Assembly: GCA_000961575.1 (NCBI GenBank)
Contig: LADP01000018.1
Coordinates: forward strand, 243,185-307,184
DNA from: Peptococcaceae bacterium BRH_c8a
GTDB lineage: Bacteria; Bacillota; Desulfotomaculia; Desulfotomaculales; Desulfallaceae
Length of the DNA: 64,000 bases
Direction of reading: 5' to 3'
The notes under the pieces were generated by a model. That model was not told the DNA's origin, made no database searches, and saw nothing but the letters and a program-made list of their open reading frames with translations. A program made the position numbers and the translations under genes. Positions 55,232 to 64,000 of this stretch are shown here, piece after piece (the stretch's first letter is position 1; each line of letters begins with the position of its first letter).

Positions 55232-58093
55232 ATGGATAGAGATGCAATTGCCAGAGTAGCGGTTGAATATTGCTGGTCGATGAAGGAAAAAGAAATTCCT
55301 TTTGAAGAAGCGGCTGCCAAAACTATTAAATTTGTAAAAAGCAGTTTGCCGGGCGGTTCAGAATTTGATATGGAATGGCTTAAAGAACATCTCAGATTAT
55401 CCATCACGCAGGAAGTTTCAGACTATTTGATGCTTCAGGGAGAAGATCAAAGCATAAAAGAGAAATGGTGGTTTGAGCAAAAAAATGAAAATTTGCTTGG
55501 CCATTGGAGCCGCTGGACAAGATATCTTGGGAAAGTTAAAAATTGGAGCCCTGCAGTTATTGACAGTATTGACAAAACCACCGATAAAATTCTTGATGCT
55601 GTAGATGATCCGAAAAGAAATATGCTTCTCAGTGACAGGCGCGGGCTTGTATTGGGTTATGTGCAATCCGGCAAAACTGCTCATTATACAGGCTTAATCA
55701 ATAAAGCATTGGATGCTGGATTTAAACTAATTATCGTGCTGGCTGGCATGCATGATAGTCTGCGCATTCAGACGCAGACAAGATTGGATGAGGAAGTTCT
55801 TGGATTCGAAACAAGTATAGATGTGCTTCTAAAGAATGGCATGGTAGGCAAACGGATCGGGGTTGGCGAGCTAAGCTATCCCTCCGAATTGAAGCTACGC
55901 ACATATACAACTCGAGACCCAAAGGGTGATTTCAATAAGGCTCGTGCAAACAAAATAGAGGATTTGGAAGGGCGGCCATCCGTTTTTATTGTTAAGAAAA
56001 ATGCTACTGTGCTCAAGAATCTTTATCAATTTTTTAGAACCGGAAATTTAACCAAGGCGCATCTGCTGAAGCAGGGCAAAGCGATAATTGCAAATATCCC
56101 TATGCTGATGATTGATGATGAGGCTGATCAGGCATCTGTCAATACGAAATCTATAAGCGATGAGAATGGGAACATACTGCCTGATTACGAGCCATCGCGT
56201 GTAAATGCAGAGATAAGAAGGATTTACAATTTGTTTTCCAATAAGGCGTATGTGGGATACACAGCCACTCCTTATGCCAACATCTTTATTCATGATGAAG
56301 CTGGAACGGAAGAATACGGCAGCGAACTGTTCCCAAAAGATTTTATCCTTTGCCTGCCAAAACCTTCGAATTATATCGGCCCTGCAGAATTTTTCGGACT
56401 TAACCGTGACGATGGAGAGACCATGCGCTTGATTAGAGAAGTGCAGTATGATCCGCTATTTGTGCCTGCTAAGGCTAAAAAGGGTTATGCGCCTCAACGG
56501 TTGCCTGAAACGCTTGTTGATGCGATTGGAGCTTTTCTCATCGCATCATCTATTCGTTTGGCCCGCAATCAGGAGAACGAGCATATGTCAATGCTGATTC
56601 ATGCTGCGCGGTATACTGATATTCATTATGAAATTAAGGATCTTGTTGTTAGAAAGATTAACGACATCAAGAACCGCTTGAAATATGAAGATGCAGCTGA
56701 ACCTACTTCTTTTGCAGCTAGGCTCAAGGCGCTGTGGGATGACGATTTTGTTGAAACTTCGCTCTATATGCGCGAATGTTTTTTTGATTTAGCCGGCGAA
56801 TGCGGAATGCCTGAGTTTTCAGTTGTTTTTGACGGAATAGCGCATGTCTTTCAGAAGCTTGAAGTGCTTGAGGTTAATGGGGTCAGTGATGATGAGCTGA
56901 AATACAAAGATTATCCTGAAGGGAGAATCGTAATAGCAGTTGGAGGAGACAAGCTCTCTCGCGGGTTGACGTTGGAAGGACTGTCGACAAGCTATTTTCT
57001 TAGAGCATCAACTTTTTATGACACTTTGATGCAGATGGGAAGGTGGTTTGGATACAGGCCCGGCTACCTTGATGTGTGCAGGCTTTATACAACGCCAACT
57101 TTGGCCGAATGGTTTGGACATATTGCTGTAGCAACGGAAGAGCTACGCAGCGAGTTGTTTGATATGGACCAGCGAGAGTCTTTGCCTAAAGAGTATGGAC
57201 TTAAAGTTAGAACGCATTCCGAGCTGTATATAGCGGCAAAAAACAAAATGCAATCAGCATATGAAATGCAGGATGACTACAGCAATAGCGTAAGCGAGAC
57301 TACCAAGTTTGAGCTTGATGACGAGGACTTTTTCCGTGACAATCAGAGCGCAGTGGATCACTTTATAAGACAGCTTGGCGCTCCTAATCAAGAGTATCTT
57401 CTCAAAAAGCGTCCCAGCAAGTATGCGCAAGCTGCGAGCATGCCGAAACACTATTTTTGGGAGCATGTCGACGGCTTCAGCATTTGCAGCTTTTTATCGG
57501 AGTATAAGACTGCCCGCAATGCGCCACGAGCAAATAGCTCCCGCTTGAAGGAGTACATCAGCAAACAGAACGCAAAAGGCGGGTTGACGGATTGGACAGT
57601 TTGCTTTATCAATGCAGAGGACGGCGAACAGCAGACAAAAAAGGCGTTTGAAATTGGAGGTCTGCAAATAGAACGGGGAGTAAAAAGGGCTCGAGGAGCT
57701 AGGAGCGAAAAAAGGGGTGCCAAAGCGTTTGGCCGCTTGCTTTCACAGGAGCATGAATATATGGATTTTGATGATGATCAAATGAAAAAAGTTGCTGAAC
57801 TGAGGGCCAAGGCAACCAGCAATAAGGGCAAGCGTTCCAAAATAATAAAGGACAGCATTGGTTCTGATTGGGAAGCTGCTACATATATTCGGCGCGAATT
57901 GAGGGGCAATCAGCCCCACCATGGACTTATCTTAATTTATCCTATCGAAAAACTGGATAGTGCATTTTCCAACTTGCCGGAAGATATTGTGCCAATTGGC
58001 ATTGGCCTAGTATTCCCTCCAAGCCATGAATCCACTCCAGTTGCATATATGGCCAACAATGTCTTCCGTGCTTTGGAAGAAGAGGATGAGTAG
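55232..58093 (+). CDS. Z1 domain superfamily 2 helicase-like protein
   Basis: This 953-residue protein has Walker A with Lys148 in Gln-Ser-Gly-Lys-Thr-Ala, a DEAD-like Ile-Asp-Asp-Glu-Ala-Asp near residue 290, and Gly-Tyr-Thr-Ala-Thr-Pro-Tyr-Ala, the motif III equivalent. Gly-Gly-Asp-Lys-Leu-Ser-Arg-Gly-Leu-Thr-Leu-Glu-Gly and a Met-Gly-Arg-Trp-Phe-Gly-Tyr-Arg motif VI follow. This is the Z1 family signature. It starts 17 bases after the ATPase gene, following AAAGGGAG. It likely translocates on DNA within the complex. Confidence 0.92.
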   Translation: MDRDAIARVAVEYCWSMKEKEIPFEEAAAKTIKFVKSSLPGGSEFDMEWLKEHLRLSITQEVSDYLMLQGEDQSIKEKWWFEQKNENLLGHWSRWTRYLGKVKNWSPAVIDSIDKTTDKILDAVDDPKRNMLLSDRRGLVLGYVQSGKTAHYTGLINKALDAGFKLIIVLAGMHDSLRIQTQTRLDEEVLGFETSIDVLLKNGMVGKRIGVGELSYPSELKLRTYTTRDPKGDFNKARANKIEDLEGRPSVFIVKKNATVLKNLYQFFRTGNLTKAHLLKQGKAIIANIPMLMIDDEADQASVNTKSISDENGNILPDYEPSRVNAEIRRIYNLFSNKAYVGYTATPYANIFIHDEAGTEEYGSELFPKDFILCLPKPSNYIGPAEFFGLNRDDGETMRLIREVQYDPLFVPAKAKKGYAPQRLPETLVDAIGAFLIASSIRLARNQENEHMSMLIHAARYTDIHYEIKDLVVRKINDIKNRLKYEDAAEPTSFAARLKALWDDDFVETSLYMRECFFDLAGECGMPEFSVVFDGIAHVFQKLEVLEVNGVSDDELKYKDYPEGRIVIAVGGDKLSRGLTLEGLSTSYFLRASTFYDTLMQMGRWFGYRPGYLDVCRLYTTPTLAEWFGHIAVATEELRSELFDMDQRESLPKEYGLKVRTHSELYIAAKNKMQSAYEMQDDYSNSVSETTKFELDDEDFFRDNQSAVDHFIRQLGAPNQEYLLKKRPSKYAQAASMPKHYFWEHVDGFSICSFLSEYKTARNAPRANSSRLKEYISKQNAKGGLTDWTVCFINAEDGEQQTKKAFEIGGLQIERGVKRARGARSEKRGAKAFGRLLSQEHEYMDFDDDQMKKVAELRAKATSNKGKRSKIIKDSIGSDWEAATYIRRELRGNQPHHGLILIYPIEKLDSAFSNLPEDIVPIGIGLVFPPSHESTPVAYMANNVFRALEEEDE

Positions 58094-58095
58094 CA

Positions 58096-59139
58096 ATGAT
58101 TAATAATCAGATGCAGGCTCGCGAAATATTTTCGGCTCTGGAACAGGAATGCCGCTCAAAAAAATGGATGGGACAAGACCCTCTTTTAACACGTCAAATG
58201 AGGCTGAGTCAAGAGATTCTGGCTGTTTTCGCTGTCAGGAAAACAGACGGGAAACACATTTTATATTTGCAATGCAATCCTGAGGATGCGGCAAAGGGGC
58301 ATAGGTATCCAGCTTGGAAAGGCATTTCTATTGAATTTTCCGGTTTCGACAATGCAGGAATAGATGGATGCTATGTCCGTATTGAACAGGGGGAAGGAAG
58401 CGACGACGAGGTATATTTTGCGGTTTCCGATGATTTGTGCTCTTGCCTGAATAGCATTGAAAGAGCAGATTTGCGTAAAAGACTTTCTGAAGCTTTGGAG
58501 CGCTGGAGACGCTTTTTCTCTCTTCGTGAGAACATTAAATTGACAAGAGAAGAACAATTGGGTTTGTTTGGAGAGTTATGGCTGTTGCGTAGCATGCTTC
58601 AAAATAATTTGGGCTTGCAGACAATTGGCTACTGGAAAGGCCCATATCATGAAGTGTTTGATTTTTCTTTGCAGAATATGAGCATTGAGGTCAAGACTAC
58701 AGCCGCAAAAATGCCATACAAAGCCTACATCAGCAATGAGGTTCAGCTTAATGATCGGCTTGCAGGAGGCACTCTTGCTCTGTTTTTTATAGCAGTCCAG
58801 CCTAGCGACTCTTCCGGAGAAACTGTCGCAGATGTAGTAAAAGGCATTGAGGATTATATCGAGAACGACGAAAGTGCATGCAGTTTATTTCGAGATAAAA
58901 TATTCGGATGCGGACTGGGAAAACCATATATAGACAGCTATGCTGCCAGATATATCGTCAAAGAACATGCTATTTTCAATGTCAAGGAAGGGTTCCCGCG
59001 TATTTTGAGTGAAAACTTGCCAAATGGACTGGGAGATATATCATACTCCCTAGAGATTAGCGCTTGCGCCAATTACAGAATCGATGAACAGGAGTTTTGG
59101 CAGATTGCAAAGCTGCATGCAAAGGAGGAAACTGCTTGA
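58096..59139 (+). CDS. PD-(D/E)XK motif protein (DUF4420)
   Basis: This 347-residue protein has the DUF4420 hallmarks: Glu160 in Gly-Glu-Leu-Trp-Leu-Leu, Asp189 in Val-Phe-Asp-Phe, and Glu198-Val-Lys200-Thr-Thr, together a PD-(D/E)XK nuclease site. It begins two bases after the Z1 gene and is the likely DNA-cutting subunit. All catalytic residues are present. Confidence 0.9.
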   Translation: MINNQMQAREIFSALEQECRSKKWMGQDPLLTRQMRLSQEILAVFAVRKTDGKHILYLQCNPEDAAKGHRYPAWKGISIEFSGFDNAGIDGCYVRIEQGEGSDDEVYFAVSDDLCSCLNSIERADLRKRLSEALERWRRFFSLRENIKLTREEQLGLFGELWLLRSMLQNNLGLQTIGYWKGPYHEVFDFSLQNMSIEVKTTAAKMPYKAYISNEVQLNDRLAGGTLALFFIAVQPSDSSGETVADVVKGIEDYIENDESACSLFRDKIFGCGLGKPYIDSYAARYIVKEHAIFNVKEGFPRILSENLPNGLGDISYSLEISACANYRIDEQEFWQIAKLHAKEETA

Positions 59140-60896
59140 TCCTGGAAGACTTTCATGCAATGATTTGCGAGGATGCCAGAGCAGAGCATGAGGCTGGACG
59201 CTACCGCACAACAGAGGAAGCCATGGAAGCAATTCTGTGCGGCTACCTGGAAGAAGAGCAGGTGATAAGCGATATCCAGCTCAGTCCCTATCAAAAAACA
59301 AATTCCAGCAGACAGGCGATGTTAGTAAGCGCGCATGCGTTCGATGAGAAAAATGCGATGCTTAGTTTGCTTGCGGTTAAATGGGAGCGCAACAATAAGC
59401 TAACAAAGATGAGCCGGAACGATGCAAATCGCATGTTCAAAATGGTGCGCCGTTTTTATAGAAATGCTAAAACAGGCATGCATAAGGAAATGGAGGAAAC
59501 TGATACTGCTTATACATTGGCGCAACTGATTTATGAAAGGCAGTCCTTTATCACAACCGTTCGCATCTTTTTGCTCTCAAATGCTTTTGTCGACATAGAC
59601 CCCCCGGCAGATGCAGAAGAGGAGGATACAGTATTATCATATGATGTATGGGATATAGACAGGATTTTCAGACTTGTCGGCCAAGCTGGCAGTATTGGGG
59701 AAAACAATATTAATTTGAGGGATCAATACGATTGCAGCCTTTGCATGATGAAAATGCAGGCAGACCACCAAAAATATGATTGCTATGTCGGCATGCTGCC
59801 TGGAGTAGTGCTGGCAAGGATATATGATGAGCATGGACAGCAATTAATTGAGCGAAATGTGCGCTCCTTTTTGCAAGCCAAGAATGCTGTCAATAAAGGC
59901 ATTCGAAATACGGTGCGTGATGAGCCGGAGATGTTCATGGCATACAACAATGGCATTTCAACGGTAGCGGCATGGATAGAAGCTGATGAGCTAGGCAATG
60001 GTATTGTTTCAGTGCATAGCCTGCATGGCTGGCAAATTGTCAATGGAGGCCAAACCACAGCATCTCTCGCGAACGCATATAAGGCAAGATTAGACTTAAG
60101 CCAAGTGTTTGTTCCTGTAAAGCTGACAATTCTCAAATCAGACCAAAACAAAGACCGGATTGTTGCATATATATCCAAATATGCGAACAGCCAAAACAAG
60201 ATTACAATGTCAGATTTCAGCGCCAACACCCCGTGGCATGTTGAAATGGAGAAGTTTTCACGAAGAATATGGGTTCCGTCCCGCAAGCGCATGCGTTGGT
60301 TTTATGAGCGTGCCCGCGGGCAGTATCTTGTTGAGCTCAACAGGCAAAGCACAGCATCTCGAAAAAAGAAGTTCAGAGAAGAGAATCCAAAGAGCCACGT
60401 TGTCACAAAAACACTTGCGGCGAAGTGTATGATGTGCGCTATGCAGCAGCCGCATATTGTCAGCAAAGGCTCAGAAACTAATTTTGTGAAGTTTATGGCA
60501 TTAGTTGAGGGTGGCAAATTATTTTTTCCAAGCGAGCGATATTACAAGCACATGGTGGCAAATGTCATTCTTTTCGACAAATGCGTCAGCATAGTAAAAA
60601 ATTTGCAATTGGGAGACTATAAGGCAAATGTAGTAGCCTATACTATCGCTTTAGCTTATCGTATTTGCGAAGATAAAATTGATTTAGACAAAATATGGGC
60701 AAAACAAGATATAGATGAACAGTTTGAGTCGCTGCTGAAAAAGCTGGCTCAAAAAGTATGGGATCATATAACTCATCCATTGATTGAAGGAACCAATATA
60801 ACCCAATGGTGCAAGCGTGAAGAGTGCTGGAACCTCCTGCTTAGGCGTCAAGGGATTGAAATTGCTTCGGCTAAGAAGGAGGATGAAGAAGATTAA
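59136..60896 (+). CDS. AIPR-family protein
   Basis: This protein of about 586 residues has the abortive-infection phage-resistance (AIPR) core: Ala-Tyr-Asn-Asn-Gly-Ile-Ser near residue 270, followed by Ile-Val-Asn-Gly-Gly-Gln-Thr-Thr-Ala-Ser-Leu. AIPR proteins recur in phage-defence operons and may be nucleases or sensors. TTG 59136 overlaps the previous stop (TTGA) and has AAAGGAGG eight bases upstream, so translation is coupled; a longer frame from 59097 is unlikely. Confidence 0.9.
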   Translation: MILEDFHAMICEDARAEHEAGRYRTTEEAMEAILCGYLEEEQVISDIQLSPYQKTNSSRQAMLVSAHAFDEKNAMLSLLAVKWERNNKLTKMSRNDANRMFKMVRRFYRNAKTGMHKEMEETDTAYTLAQLIYERQSFITTVRIFLLSNAFVDIDPPADAEEEDTVLSYDVWDIDRIFRLVGQAGSIGENNINLRDQYDCSLCMMKMQADHQKYDCYVGMLPGVVLARIYDEHGQQLIERNVRSFLQAKNAVNKGIRNTVRDEPEMFMAYNNGISTVAAWIEADELGNGIVSVHSLHGWQIVNGGQTTASLANAYKARLDLSQVFVPVKLTILKSDQNKDRIVAYISKYANSQNKITMSDFSANTPWHVEMEKFSRRIWVPSRKRMRWFYERARGQYLVELNRQSTASRKKKFREENPKSHVVTKTLAAKCMMCAMQQPHIVSKGSETNFVKFMALVEGGKLFFPSERYYKHMVANVILFDKCVSIVKNLQLGDYKANVVAYTIALAYRICEDKIDLDKIWAKQDIDEQFESLLKKLAQKVWDHITHPLIEGTNITQWCKREECWNLLLRRQGIEIASAKKEDEED

Positions 60897-62580
60897 GAAG
60901 CTTAATACAATAGATTTATTTGCAGGTGCAGGCGGACTGAGCCTTGGATTTATGAGAACCGGCGGTTTTGATATTAAAGCTGCTGTAGAATACGATAAAT
61001 ATGCAGCCAAGACGTATGCTGAAAATCATGAGGGAGTTGAAGTGCTTCAAGATGATGCATCCACGATATCGTTTAAAGAGAAAATAGAAGATAAATACGG
61101 CAAGGTTGATGTTGTCATAGGGGGTCCCCCATGCCAAGGGTTTTCAAACGCAAACAGGCAAAAAACCAGCTTAATCAGCGGCAACAATCAATTGGTGCAG
61201 CATTATGTTCGCGCCATTAAAGAATTGAACCCCACAGCCTTTGTACTTGAAAATGTAAAGACGTTGGAATCCAGCAGACACTTTTTCTTTGTTGAAAGTG
61301 GCAATATTAAAGAAGTGCGAGAATTGGGCATCCCAACCAGAAAAGAAAGAATCGCTTTATGTGTTGGAGAAGAATCAACGACATTGGCCACTGATGCGCT
61401 TCAGCATAAAGATGACTTGGATATGTACAGAATGAATAAGGAAGGGTACAGCGTGCTTTGCAAACTATTGAAATTTTCACGAACCAGTGAGCGTGCGGCG
61501 GAGTATGTCAAAAATCAAGAAAAAAAAGTGAAGAAACTGTTTGCAGATTGGGATCAGATGTATAAGGCTTTTTGGAATGAAAATTGGGAGAATTTCTTTT
61601 GCAGCAGCAAAGAAATTCTTCAGAAATTTGCAGACGAGAATCAGCAGTATTCTGTTTATTTTGAAAGGCTTAAAACACTCGTGGAAGTTGAGCAGGCAAT
61701 AGAGCGCTTGAACGAATTGCATGAAAATCATATTGATTGTGAAATCCAAATATCTGATAGCCGCATAACGGTGATTGCAGATACTTTTAGTGTTAAGGAC
61801 TACTTGGAGCATAATTTCAAAGCGCTGGGATATGTCATAAACAAGGCATTTTTGAATGCGGCTGATTTTGGCGTGCCTCAAACTCGAGAGCGCTTTATTA
61901 TGATAGGTATAAAAAAGGACATTATTGGTGAGAAGGAGATCAAGCTGCCTTCCCGTATTCTTCAAATGGAAGATTACAATACTGTAAGGGATGCAATTGA
62001 GGATTTGGAGAAATTGGAAACATCAATTCAGGCAGATGCTCCAGAAATACATTCTATTTTCAAAGAAGGTTCAAAACTGGCAACTCTGCTTAACAACAGA
62101 AATACAATAAGCAATCATGTAATTACAGATACAGGGGATGTTGCCAAAGAGAGATTTAAGGCTCTTGAACAAGGAGAAAATTTCCATAATCTTGATAAGT
62201 CATTAAAGACTACATATTCGCTTCCTGAAAGGACGCAGAACACCATTTATCTGCGTTTGCAGTATGATGAGCCGTCTGGAACTGTGATGAATGTTCGCAA
62301 GTCTATGTGGATTCATCCGACCCTGAACAGGGCATTAAGCATTAGAGAAGCAGCCAGGCTGCAGTCTTTTCCCAATAGCTTTGTTTTGTATGGATCCAAA
62401 AACTCTCAATATCAGCAGGTGGGCAATGCGGTGCCTCCTTTGCTGGGGCAAGCCATAGCAGAGTGCTTGCTGGAGCAGTTGGGAATGCAGTCTGAGAGCT
62501 CTTTGGCTGATGATCTTGGAGTTGAAAAGGGTTGCAATAATGTTTGCTATTTGAATAGAGAAGGCGATCATGTTGCCTGA
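60883..62580 (+). CDS. DNA cytosine-5 methyltransferase with large insertion
   Basis: This protein of about 565 residues makes 5-methylcytosine. Motif I is Asp-Leu-Phe-Ala-Gly-Ala-Gly-Gly, motif IV Pro-Pro-Cys84-Gln-Gly-Phe-Ser has the catalytic Cys, motif VI is Glu123-Asn-Val, and motif VIII is Gln-Thr-Arg-Glu-Arg near residue 335. Motifs IX and X are Arg-Leu-Gln-Ser-Phe-Pro and Gln-Val-Gly-Asn-Ala-Val-Pro-Pro. About 210 residues lie between VI and VIII, far more than usual. The start overlaps the AIPR gene by 14 bases. It should protect host DNA; its site cannot be read. Confidence 0.92.
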   Translation: MKKIKKLNTIDLFAGAGGLSLGFMRTGGFDIKAAVEYDKYAAKTYAENHEGVEVLQDDASTISFKEKIEDKYGKVDVVIGGPPCQGFSNANRQKTSLISGNNQLVQHYVRAIKELNPTAFVLENVKTLESSRHFFFVESGNIKEVRELGIPTRKERIALCVGEESTTLATDALQHKDDLDMYRMNKEGYSVLCKLLKFSRTSERAAEYVKNQEKKVKKLFADWDQMYKAFWNENWENFFCSSKEILQKFADENQQYSVYFERLKTLVEVEQAIERLNELHENHIDCEIQISDSRITVIADTFSVKDYLEHNFKALGYVINKAFLNAADFGVPQTRERFIMIGIKKDIIGEKEIKLPSRILQMEDYNTVRDAIEDLEKLETSIQADAPEIHSIFKEGSKLATLLNNRNTISNHVITDTGDVAKERFKALEQGENFHNLDKSLKTTYSLPERTQNTIYLRLQYDEPSGTVMNVRKSMWIHPTLNRALSIREAARLQSFPNSFVLYGSKNSQYQQVGNAVPPLLGQAIAECLLEQLGMQSESSLADDLGVEKGCNNVCYLNREGDHVA

Positions 62581-62607
62581 TAATCCACAAAAGCGGAGTC
62601 TGAGATT

Positions 62608-62926
62608 ATGTCTCATATCCGCTCCAAAAACACCAAGGGTGAAATGAATGTGCGCAAATATTTGCATCGGCTGGGTTTCCGGTTTCGTCTGCATGATCCA
62701 AACCTTCCTGGCAAGCCGGATATTATTCTTCACCAAAATAAATGAGCTGTGCTTATCCATGGGTGCTTTTGGCATCCTTATCAAGGATGCCAATACTATC
62801 GTGATCCCAAGACCAATCTCGAATACTGGATTCCCAAAATTGTAGCGAAATGTGGAAAGAGACAAGCAAGCTGTCCGAGAAATCACATTTATAGGGTGGC
62901 ATGTAGAGATAGTTTTCGAATGCTAA
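62608..62926 (+). pseudogene. vsr: Very short patch repair endonuclease, disrupted
   Basis: The frame begins Met-Ser-His-Ile-Arg-Ser-Lys-Asn-Thr-Lys and has Leu-Pro-Gly-Lys-Pro-Asp-Ile-Ile, the Vsr core. A TGA then interrupts it before Ala-Val-Leu-Ile-His-Gly-Cys-Phe-Trp-His. After Tyr-Trp-Ile-Pro-Lys-Ile a one-base shift is needed to read Asn-Val-Glu-Arg-Asp-Lys, then Phe-Ile-Gly-Trp-His-Val-Glu-Ile-Val, to TAA 62926. Vsr repairs T:G mismatches from deaminated 5-methylcytosine, so it pairs naturally with the methyltransferase 28 bases upstream. It is now broken in two places. Confidence 0.9.
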
Positions 62927-63134
62927 TTCAAAAAGAATGCGTTTGATTGCACGGACCGTCTGAATATTTCGTTTACGGTAATGAACCAATAGTAGACCGC
63001 AAATAGCTGTGCAAATTGGGGTAGTTTCATGGTTAAAGAAGATATTATAATTCAACAAAATATTGTTGAGATAAAATCGGAGATTAATGGTTCATTAGTT
63101 GAAATGCCGATTATATCTAGGCAATTTCGATCAT

Positions 63135-63332
63135 ACTGCTGGCTCTATCGGATGACAATAAACACACATTGCAGGAGATGCTTGAGACCGGGCTGAATGA
63201 CAGTCTAGACTAGAAAAGAATGATACCAAAAAAAAGGAAACCACCAACCGCCGTAATGGCCACATCAAGAAGAAGGTCAGTGGCGAATATGGTCAGGTAG
63301 TGGGGAATGTTAAGAAACTAAAAATATTTTAA
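63135..63332 (+). pseudogene. Decayed N-terminal fragment of an IS256-family transposase
   Basis: One frame reads Asp-Asp-Asn-Lys-His-Thr-Leu-Gln-Glu-Met-Leu-Glu before a TAG. A second frame reads Asn-Arg-Arg-Asn-Gly-His-Ile-Lys-Lys-Lys-Val, then Gly-Glu-Tyr-Gly, which aligns with the N-terminal Asn-Arg-Asn-Gly-Tyr motif of IS256 transposases. The match ends before the DDE core. It is not a copy of the element next to it. Confidence 0.6.
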
Positions 63333-63420
63333 AAACATGACTAAGGTAAAGGTTATTTTAATTATTTTTATAATTTAAGATTAATTTAATATATAAAGTC
63401 ATTATTTTTTAGCATTTATT

Positions 63421-64000
63421 AGAGAACGTAGATAATTTTGTGTAAATGGTTATAACTTACAGTAAAAGGAGCTGACCATTTATGCAAGATTATGCGAACA
63501 AGACTATCAAGGAACTGGCTGGGGAATGCGATACCGTAGAAGACGTACACAACTTGCTCAAGAACCTCTTCAAGGATACCCTGCAGCAAATATTCGAAGC
63601 TGAAATGGAAGACCACTTAGGCTACAATAAGCACAGTCTGGAAGGCAATAACACAGGCAACAGCCGTAACGGTTACAGCAAGAAAACCATCCAAACAAAG
63701 CTTGGTAAAACGGATATTGAAATCCCCCGGGATCGTAACGGGGACTTCGAACCAAGGGTCATCAAGAAGTACGAGACAACCTCTAATGACCTAGAAGATC
63801 AGATTATCGCCATGTACGCCAAAGGCATGTCTACCCGTGATATTGAAAGCCATATGCGGGACATCTACGGTATCGACGTATCCCCAACTATGGTTAGCAA
63901 AGTAACGGATAAAATCCTACCCGTAGTAACAGAATGGCAATCGCGGCCCTTAGAACGCATCTATCCAATCATTTACCTCGACGCCATCCATTTTAAAGTA
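63421..64000 (+). mobile_element. IS256-family insertion sequence, right part outside the window
   Basis: The transposase gene is preceded by a short leader with an AT-rich end (about 63421-63450, containing GATAATTTTGTGTAAA) that matches the style of IS256 inverted repeats. The element is cut by the window edge, so the right end and target duplication cannot be seen. Confidence 0.7.
63482..64000 (+). CDS. IS256-family transposase (partial at window edge)
   Basis: The first 173 codons are intact. The N-terminal region has Phe-Glu-Ala-Glu-Met-Glu-Asp-His-Leu-Gly-Tyr and Asn-Ser-Arg-Asn-Gly-Tyr-Ser-Lys-Lys-Thr. Ile-Pro-Arg-Asp-Arg-Asn-Gly-Asp-Phe-Glu-Pro follows, then Tyr-Ala-Lys-Gly-Met-Ser-Thr-Arg-Asp-Ile. 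The first catalytic Asp of the DDE triad lies in Ile-Tyr-Leu-Asp-Ala at the very end. An AAGGAG site precedes ATG 63482. Nothing suggests decay in the visible part. Confidence 0.93.
   Translation, partial: MQDYANKTIKELAGECDTVEDVHNLLKNLFKDTLQQIFEAEMEDHLGYNKHSLEGNNTGNSRNGYSKKTIQTKLGKTDIEIPRDRNGDFEPRVIKKYETTSNDLEDQIIAMYAKGMSTRDIESHMRDIYGIDVSPTMVSKVTDKILPVVTEWQSRPLERIYPIIYLDAIHFKV

Noticed and set aside
62335..62886. A 183-residue minus-strand frame across the methylase end and vsr
   Set aside because: It is antisense to the methylase and the vsr pseudogene and carries no motif.
63029..63196. A 55-codon frame starting Met-Val-Lys-Glu-Asp-Ile-Ile
   Set aside because: It lacks a ribosome site, has no recognisable family, and lies among decayed insertion-sequence DNA. 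It may be the remnant of an element protein, but I cannot support it.

Overview
The window looks like a chromosomal segment of an anaerobic, spore-forming Firmicute, most like the Desulfotomaculum/Pelotomaculum group of the Clostridia. This is inferred from gene content: spoVT, a CotF-type coat protein and a GerM-type lipoprotein for sporulation, a Ni-Fe CO dehydrogenase with its ferredoxin-like partner, and a three-subunit succinate dehydrogenase/fumarate reductase. Strong AGGAGG ribosome sites and frequent TTG/GTG starts fit. No 16S gene is present, so the taxon is not proven.

Positions 1-50,034 are ordinary host chromosome. In order they hold a HIT protein, a His-Gln-Lys tRNA operon, tex, a ferritin-like protein and an MFS transporter. 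Next come glutamate dehydrogenase and glutamine synthetase (nitrogen assimilation), a two-component system with a cysteine-rich soluble kinase, and typA. An ECF sigma factor/anti-sigma/ABC exporter operon is followed by an acidic SLH protein, a secreted beta-propeller protein, azlCD, a coat protein, sdhCAB and spoVT. Then come a glycogen cluster (GerM neighbour, GH57-GT4 fusion, DUF4912, glgP), DNA repair and oxidoreductase genes, and a CO dehydrogenase cluster (FAD oxidoreductase, cooS, cooF). The segment ends with low-complexity proteins, a peptide-binding protein, endonuclease IV, a complete arginine-to-putrescine/spermidine set (pyruvoyl ArgDC, speE, speB) and Asp-Phe-Gly and Cys tRNAs.

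From tRNA-Cys (about 50,013) to the right end the DNA is accessory and visibly AT-richer. A large serine recombinase runs its last codons into the 3' end of tRNA-Cys, which marks the likely left junction of an integrated element. The cargo is an ImmA-like protein, a frameshifted HTH regulator and a defence operon. That operon encodes a MORC/MutL-like GHKL ATPase, a Z1 helicase-like protein, a PD-(D/E)XK protein (DUF4420), an AIPR protein and a cytosine-5 DNA methyltransferase, followed by a vsr pseudogene with a stop and a frameshift. The right end has a decayed IS256-type remnant and a fresh IS256-family element cut by the window edge.

The most unusual signal is not a protein. Between spoVT and the GerM-type gene, about 27,937-28,398, lies a run of at least eight consecutive hairpins. 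Several share a loop-closing pattern RGYC-GNRA-GRYY with G-U and compensatory differences between copies, and a terminator-like hairpin follows. It looks like a large structured non-coding RNA on the + strand that I cannot assign to a known family. Dispersed GGGGACAG palindromes and heptanucleotide tandem repeats are further non-coding structure.
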